From Euryarchaeota archaeon UBA88 (GTDB lineage: Archaea; Thermoplasmatota; Poseidoniia; Poseidoniales; Poseidoniaceae): DNA of 11,364 nt. Position 1 is the stretch's first letter. Every line of letters begins with the position of its first letter. This document shows positions 1 through 4,900 of the stretch, piece by piece. The notes below the pieces were generated by a model. It was not told where the DNA came from, did not search any database, and saw only the letters and a list, made by a program, of their open reading frames with translations. Made by a program: the position numbers and the translations under genes. The stretch covers positions 1 through 11,364 of the forward strand of contig DAME01000021.1 of NCBI GenBank assembly GCA_002499545.1. The letters run 5' to 3'.

Positions 1-31
1 ATTACCCCTTGTTCAACGAATAGATGCCGTT

Positions 32-235
32 TTACCTCTTGATTGAAAGAACGGTAGCCACATTTGCAGTCATCCAAGAAGATGCTGCAGCGAGCTGTAA
101 CCAATCTCCAGCGGTTGATGGTAATGCGCCATTGGAATACACAAATACACTGACAATCCAGCATGCGCTTGCAATTGTTTGTCCAAGCCACTCAAGGCTG
201 AGCATCTTTTCCATACGAGTGTGTTCGGTTAGCAT
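32..235 (-). CDS. Small two-helix membrane protein, translationally coupled to the oxidoreductase
   Basis: This encodes 67 residues with two hydrophobic stretches, at about residues 15-34 and 44-63, separated by a short polar turn (SNGALPSTAGD). It therefore looks like a hairpin membrane protein ending in a basic tail (SIKR). I do not recognise the family. The ATG at 235-233 is chosen over the in-frame ATG at 259 for two reasons. It overlaps the oxidoreductase stop in the string ATGCTAA, and an AGGAG lies 8 nt upstream (244-248). A second in-frame Met at residue 8 is possible but has no comparable signal. The overlap implies one mRNA and coupled translation with the upstream flavoprotein, so a role as its membrane partner or anchor is a reasonable guess, not shown by sequence. 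The stop at 34-32 is near the window edge. Confidence 0.72.
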   Translation of the reverse strand: MLTEHTRMEKMLSLEWLGQTIASACWIVSVFVYSNGALPSTAGDWLQLAAASSWMTANVATVLSIKR

Positions 236-1401
236 GTCAAACACTCCTGACCACAGCACGAAAGATCATCCAAGTACATCCCCCATGATTTGTATGCATC
301 AACAAACTCTTCAGTCGGTAAATCGAGTGACGATGCAATGGCTTGTGCGACGATTGCAAATCGTTGGCGATACTTGAAAATAAAACAGAAAATATGTCCA
401 TCGTGGCGTACTGAAGGCCCGCACAGGAACATTCCAGGAAGGATTGTAGATTCATCACGTTCGGTGAGTGATGGGAATCCGTCTTCTCTTTGTTCGAAAA
501 GATGGGACACGAATTTGTGACTTCCATCAAATCCACTTGCTAAGAGGGGTTGCACGTTGGAATGGAAGGTTTTACCATCCTGAGTTTTCACTTCATAGAC
601 GCCGTTTTCAAAGCGAACCGATTCGATTGTTGTTTCAGCAAACAACTTCACATTTTCTCCAAAACTTGGATGTTCCATTCGCTCAAATGAAAACGTCGAC
701 AGGGCTACACTTGGGTCTGAACTTGCTTCTTCCCACGGGCCGTTCATGTCGAAAACACTCACTTTTTTACCACATTTTGCAAGGTGGTAAGCAGCATCGA
801 TTCCGCTTTCATAGCCTCCGATAATGAGGAAATCGTCGCCTTCTAAATCTCCGTATTTCGCAACACTGGATGTGTGGCGGCAGTGTTCACTGCCATCAAA
901 GAGGTCGAGAGAAGGATATTGATATTCACCAGCAGCCCAAACAACGTTTTTCGCTTCAAGGGTTATATGTTCTGTTTCAATGACGAAAAGGTCCCCCTCC
1001 TTCTGGATATCAAGGACGTTGGTATCCTCGAGAAGAGGCAGTTCAAAGTATCCTGCAAGGTCTTGTAAATGGGAGGCATATTCCTGCCCAGTAGGGTGCT
1101 CAACCCGCATACTAAAGGCCGGAGATACACCAATCGCAATTGAATTCAAATCCAGCATTCCAATCGAGTTACTTGGGAACGACGGAGTAATGAATCGAGT
1201 TTCTTCCGGCCATGAAGCGAATGAAGAACCTACGGTATCTCGGTCCACCAAGAGCAGTTTCTCAATCCCTGCCTGGCCAAGAGCAATTGCAACTCCTACA
1301 CCGGCAGCACCAGCGCCCACGATGATGACGTCGAATGGTTCGCCGCCTTCTTCAATAATTGTTGATTCCTCTCCTTGAACGTCTTCTTCACTCTCGGCCA
1401 T
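229..1401 (-). CDS. FAD/NAD(P)-dependent oxidoreductase with C-terminal Cys-rich tail
   Basis: The 390-residue protein has the two-dinucleotide-fold layout of flavin monooxygenase / CzcO / thioredoxin-reductase-like flavoproteins. After an acidic leader of about 23 residues, residues 24-55 form the FAD-binding Rossmann fold (VIIVGAGAAG, then acidic VDRD). A VVWAAGEY segment at 153-160 matches the conserved ATG-type strand. Residues 190-218 form the second, NAD(P)-binding fold (IIGGYESG). GMFLCGPSVRHDG at 323-335 matches the C-terminal FAD-contact region. There is no CxxC redox pair between the two folds, so it is not a classical thioredoxin reductase. The last nine residues are CCGQECLTC, four cysteines that could bind a metal or act in thiol exchange. 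Substrate unknown; probably cytosolic. A TATA box 24-29 nt before the ATG suggests a leaderless mRNA. A small membrane protein overlaps its stop. The fold is confident, the reaction is not. Confidence 0.9.
   Translation of the reverse strand: MAESEEDVQGEESTIIEEGGEPFDVIIVGAGAAGVGVAIALGQAGIEKLLLVDRDTVGSSFASWPEETRFITPSFPSNSIGMLDLNSIAIGVSPAFSMRVEHPTGQEYASHLQDLAGYFELPLLEDTNVLDIQKEGDLFVIETEHITLEAKNVVWAAGEYQYPSLDLFDGSEHCRHTSSVAKYGDLEGDDFLIIGGYESGIDAAYHLAKCGKKVSVFDMNGPWEEASSDPSVALSTFSFERMEHPSFGENVKLFAETTIESVRFENGVYEVKTQDGKTFHSNVQPLLASGFDGSHKFVSHLFEQREDGFPSLTERDESTILPGMFLCGPSVRHDGHIFCFIFKYRQRFAIVAQAIASSLDLPTEEFVDAYKSWGMYLDDLSCCGQECLTC
244..248 (-). promoter_or_regulatory. Shine-Dalgarno AGGAG inside the oxidoreductase C-terminus
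   Basis: The minus strand reads AGGAG eight bases before the ATG at 235. It falls in the Gln-Glu codons (CAG GAG) of the cysteine-rich tail of the upstream gene. It decides the start of the small membrane protein and supports re-initiation on a shared transcript. Other genes in the window lack such a clear Shine-Dalgarno, as expected if first genes are leaderless and internal operon genes use one. Confidence 0.65.
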
Positions 1402-1424
1402 GCCCCGCCCAAGTTTATTAAGAA

Positions 1425-1430
1425 TTTAAA
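1425..1430 (-). promoter_or_regulatory. TATA box of the oxidoreductase gene
   Basis: TTTAAA lies 24-29 nt upstream of the ATG at 1401, preceded by a run of eight Ts and followed by AT-rich sequence. This is the spacing expected if transcription starts at or next to the start codon (leaderless mRNA). The GC-rich GGGCGGGG just before the ATG is not a good Shine-Dalgarno. It is the strongest promoter-like element in the window. Confidence 0.6.
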
Positions 1431-1529
1431 AAAAACTAATAATTATGTATGGCAGAATTATTATTATTGCTGCTAACGAGTCTGTAAGATCGCTACAGTG
1501 GCCCGCTTTTTGGGAACGATATTGCCACA

Positions 1530-1669
1530 TTATTCGATAAAGAGAACACGTAGAATGGTTCGTTCAACGAACCCAAATTCACCATCGCAGTGTGGTCACT
1601 TAAATTCCCCACTGCATCATCGTTGAGTTCTACCTCATCGTCGTATTGTGGACAAAGAATCTCAACCAC
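1530..1669 (-). pseudogene. Decayed small zinc-ribbon protein (CPxC...CPxC)
   Basis: From a GTG at 1669 the minus strand reads VVEILCPQYDDEVELNDDAV, then at the GGGG run (1610-1607) the sense shifts frame and continues as GEFK-stop-PHCDGEF, then GFVERTILRVLFIE and a TAA at 1532-1530. Restoring one base at the G run and reading the TGA at 1598-1596 as Cys gives a two-knuckle ribbon, CPxC-(about 17 residues)-CPHC, of roughly 46 residues. Three lesions are therefore visible: TAC (Tyr) at 1645-1643 where TGC (Cys) is expected, a one-base deletion, and a nonsense codon on the third Cys. The pattern of small ribbon proteins (CPxC, acidic EVEL, DDAVG, second CPHC, EFxF) is what makes this convincing. 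The N-terminus is uncertain: a frame with an ATG at 1712 (MPCQTFLFKELITV) runs up to it in another phase and may be its true start after a further frameshift. Confidence 0.65.
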
Positions 1670-1730
1670 GTACTGTGATGAGCTCCTTGAACAAGAAGGT
1701 TTGACAAGGCATTTCAGGGTTCACAGCGTT

Positions 1731-1756
1731 CTATAAGACTTCAATACGATTCGTAT
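1731..1756 (-). promoter_or_regulatory. TATA-like box with adjacent 13-bp palindrome, possibly a relic promoter
   Basis: On the minus strand CTTATAG (1737-1731) stands 19-25 nt before the ATG at 1712, near leaderless spacing. Directly upstream is the palindrome ATACGA-T-TCGTAT (1744-1756). Together they resemble a promoter plus operator half-sites for the decayed zinc-ribbon gene. No live gene downstream needs it except, more than 300 nt away, the oxidoreductase, which has its own TATA box. Confidence 0.3.
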
Positions 1757-1804
1757 CGAATGAAAAGTTCCACCTGCGAATTCTAAAGTTACTGGACATC
1801 GAGG

Positions 1805-1875
1805 TGCGGATAGCGGGAGTCGAACCCACGACAAGAGGTTGGAAACCTCCTATGTTACCACTACACCATATCCGC
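1805..1875 (-). tRNA. tRNA-Gly (anticodon UCC)
   Basis: The minus strand folds as a 71-nt tRNA. The acceptor stem is GCGGATA/TATCCGC with all seven pairs and discriminator A at 1805. The D arm is GTG...CAT with the GG-containing loop. The anticodon stem GGAGG/CCTCT (one G-U) holds loop TTTCCAA, giving anticodon UCC, which reads GGA and probably other GGN codons. The T arm is GTGGG-TTCGACT-CCCGC with one internal wobble. The next bases are CCT, so CCA is not encoded. No intron is seen. It lies 64 nt downstream of the giant protease stop on the same strand, so read-through transcription is possible. Confidence 0.95.
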
Positions 1876-1893
1876 ACGATGTGATAAATCTCC

Positions 1894-1908
1894 GAGGAGC
1901 ATCTCCTC
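1894..1908. other. Short hairpin between protease stop and tRNA
   Basis: GAGGAG-CAT-CTCCTC is a perfect 6-bp stem with a 3-nt loop, 31 nt after the protease stop and 18 nt before the tRNA 5' end on the minus strand. No T-run follows it on that strand, so it is not a typical archaeal terminator. It could be an mRNA 3'-end or processing element. Confidence 0.3.
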
Positions 1909-1939
1909 TTTGAGTGAATCGGTCTCACCATCACCTGTC

Positions 1940-4900
1940 TCAGTTCATGCCCGGTGGAGGCGGTGGTGGATTTCCACCTATACCAAGGTCGGAGCGACGG
2001 AGTCCAGCAGGTGATTCTACTGAGCGATTAAGCCGTGCTGTGAGCACTTCCCTGGCACGTTCATTCCGTTCAAGTGCGATTCGTGCCTTTGCAGCGTTGC
2101 CACGGATGATCAGCATGCCCATGAGGAAGAACAGAACCAGTCCGCCGAACATGGCTTGAACCAATGGGCTCTCCATGATGTCATTAATCGCTGAAGTTTC
2201 ATCGACGACCATCGTTTCGTCTGTAACCCGTGAATCAAAGATGTTCATGGTGATGCTTGATGAATCGACCGGAGCTTCAGCCCCAGGTTCTTGCATTGTC
2301 AAGTACAACACGAAGATTCCACGGTTGCGTGCCTCTCCAGAGAAGAACACCATCTGGGTGTTTGTTGTCGTTTCAGTGAACGAGACGACTTTAACTTGTG
2401 AACTGGCAATGATCGAAGTGATTGGCTGCCATTCGATGCGAGTCGTGACGTTGCTCAGTTCAGATACGATGGTGCAACTGAACGAGAAGTAATCCGTACT
2501 GGCCAAGTCAATGTCGGTAATACTCGCTGAACACGTGATGGTGCCTCCTGCAGCATTTTTCGCTGGGTTGTTGGGCCAATGGTCGGGTCTGTAGGCCCCT
2601 GAAGTCTCGTTATCTCCCCAACCATCTGCGTCGGAATCCGCCCACTGCGATGGTTCAAGGTCGAACATGTCCTCGACATTTGCGTAGCCGTCACCGTCGC
2701 TGTCAAGACACCCTTGGTAGTTACCTCGGTCAGACGTGCCGGTTTCTGAAGGACAATCGTCGCCGTCTGTACCTACAGGATTGTTACCGTATCCGTCGTT
2801 ATCGCTGTCCCACCACTGGCTGGAATCATTCGCCCAGAGATCGTTTTGATCACTAACACTGTCGCCGTCACCGTCGATGCATCCGAACATGTCGATGGAC
2901 GAAGTACCGGATTCTGCGGGACACGCATCGGGTTGGGAACCGTTTGGATTGTCTCCATATCCGTCGCCGTCTTGATCGGCCCATTGCGTTGATTCTTCTG
3001 GGAAGGCGTCGTTGGTTTGTGCCGCCCCATCGTTATCGTCATCAGGGCATCCAAATACAGCCCTGTATGAGGTACCCGCATCGGCTGGACACGCATCTGG
3101 TTGGAAACCAGTCGCATTGTCTCCGTACCCATCGCCATCGGAATCATTCCACTGACTTGGTTGAAGCGGTAGTGCGTCTGCGCCGTCTGCGGCGCTGTAT
3201 CCAAGGATATCTCCGCTTGCATTGGTCGGGTCTGAATATCCGTCACCGTCGGCATCCGGGCATCCTAGGCGGTCGATTGTTGAGTTTCCAAAGACGGAGA
3301 AACAATTGTCTTCGAGGTCATCCCAACCGTCTTGGTCCGTGTCTTGGCTACGGGTTCCGTCGTTCGGGAACGCATCGTTATCGTCTGACATGCCGTCACC
3401 GTCCGAATCGAGGCATCCAAATCGGTCATGAGTTGAATTTCCAGCAACGCCGGGGCAGGCATCAGGTTGCGGTCCCGTAGCATTGTCTCCAAATCCGTCT
3501 CCATCTTGGTCAAGCCACTGGTTGGGCGTGCTTGGAAGTGCGTCGATGATATCGTCCCATCCATCCCCATCGGCGTCCGGACATCCCAAACGGTTGCCCA
3601 TCGAGGAGTTTCCAAATTCTCCGGGACAGGCATCGGGAGTTGTTCCTCCGAGGTTGTCTCCAAATCCATCGCCGTCAATGTCAGACCATTGGGTGAAATC
3701 ATCGACAAATGAATCCTCTTGGTCGGCCCAACCATCTGAATCGGTGTCCGTGCATCCAAGGGTGTTGTTTTGCCACGACGTTCCAGCAACACTCGGGCAA
3801 TCGTCTGCGAGGGTTCCCGCTGCATTGTCTCCGTAGCCGTCACCGTCGGAATCGTTCCACTGCGTTGCATCAGTTCTGAACATATCCGAGCCGTTAGCTG
3901 GAGTCCAATTCGCATCACCGTCCGAATATCCATCGCCGTCCGTATCGGGGCAGCCGATTCGGTCGATGGTAGAGTTTCCACTTAGCGATGGGCACGCATC
4001 GTCAAGTTGATCAGAAATTCCGTCATTGTCTCCATCTGACCAACGTGAAGGGTCTGAGACGAATGCATCAGCACCGTCAGCAACTGTCCATCCACTGTCA
4101 GCGTCTGAATAACCGTCACCGTCACTGTCCGAGCAGCCAAAGCGATCGATGGATGAACTTCCATTGACGTTCACGCATCCGTCAGGATTGGTTCCAAAGG
4201 CATTATCACCGTATCCATCGCCGTCAGAATCGACCCATTGCGTCGAATCATTCGGCCACACATCTGCACCGTCGGCCGTGGTATAGGCTGAGCCATAAGC
4301 ACCGCTGGGGTCAGGGTCGCTTGTACCGTCGGCATCGCTGTCAGGGCAACCTTTGCGGTCGACACTTGAACTGCCGAAGGTTGACACGCACGCATCGGGG
4401 TGGTATCCGGATGGGTTGTCGCCAAATCCGTCTGAGTCACTGTCGGCCCACTGGGAATCAATCGTCGGGAATGCATCGATGAAGTCGGCGTAGCCATCTC
4501 CATCATTGTCGCTGCATCCTAAGGCGCCGGCGGTTGTTGATTCGCCGTAAGTTGTCGGGCAGGCATCTGGATTGTTACCGGTCGCATTATCGCCGTATCC
4601 ATCTGCATCTTGGTCAGCCCATTGTGTGGCATCTGCTACAAAAGCGTCAGCACCTTGGGCTACTGTCCACGAACTGTCGGCGTCAGAGTACCCGTCTCCA
4701 TCGCTGTCAATACAACCGTTTCGGTCTGCGTGGCTGGTTCCTGAAATCGTTGGGCAATCGTCCCAACCGATTCCTTCTACTGCGTTGGCGATTGATTGTT
4801 CTTCAAATCCATCGTTATCGAAATCGTAAGGGCTTGCATCAGGAATGTTTGCATTTTCAATCCACTGTCCTGGCCAATGCGAGGAGCGCGTGCTGTTCCA

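Larger units (their letters stand above)
1402..1804. other. Gene-poor stretch between oxidoreductase and tRNA-Gly
   Basis: No intact gene is visible in these 403 bases. From left to right it holds the oxidoreductase promoter (1425-1430), a short ATT-repeat tract (1457-1468), the remains of a small zinc-ribbon gene on the minus strand (1530-1669), and a TATA-like box with an adjacent palindrome (1731-1756) that may be the dead gene's promoter. A 31-codon plus-strand frame at 1445-1540 shows no protein-like features. Confidence 0.6.

Noticed and set aside
1445..1540. Plus-strand 31-codon frame beginning MYGRIIII
   Set aside because: It has no Shine-Dalgarno or recognisable content, and its poly-Ile comes from an ATT tract; it also overlaps the minus-strand pseudogene end.
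1557..1573. Perfect 17-bp palindrome GGTTCGTT-C-AACGAACC as an operator
   Set aside because: It falls inside the former coding sequence (GFVERT codons) of the zinc-ribbon pseudogene, so coincidence within coding sequence is the simpler reading.
1731..1934. Minus-strand open frame of 67 codons
   Set aside because: It runs straight through tRNA-Gly; the GGFQPLVVGSTPAIRT stretch is the usual false translation of a tRNA.
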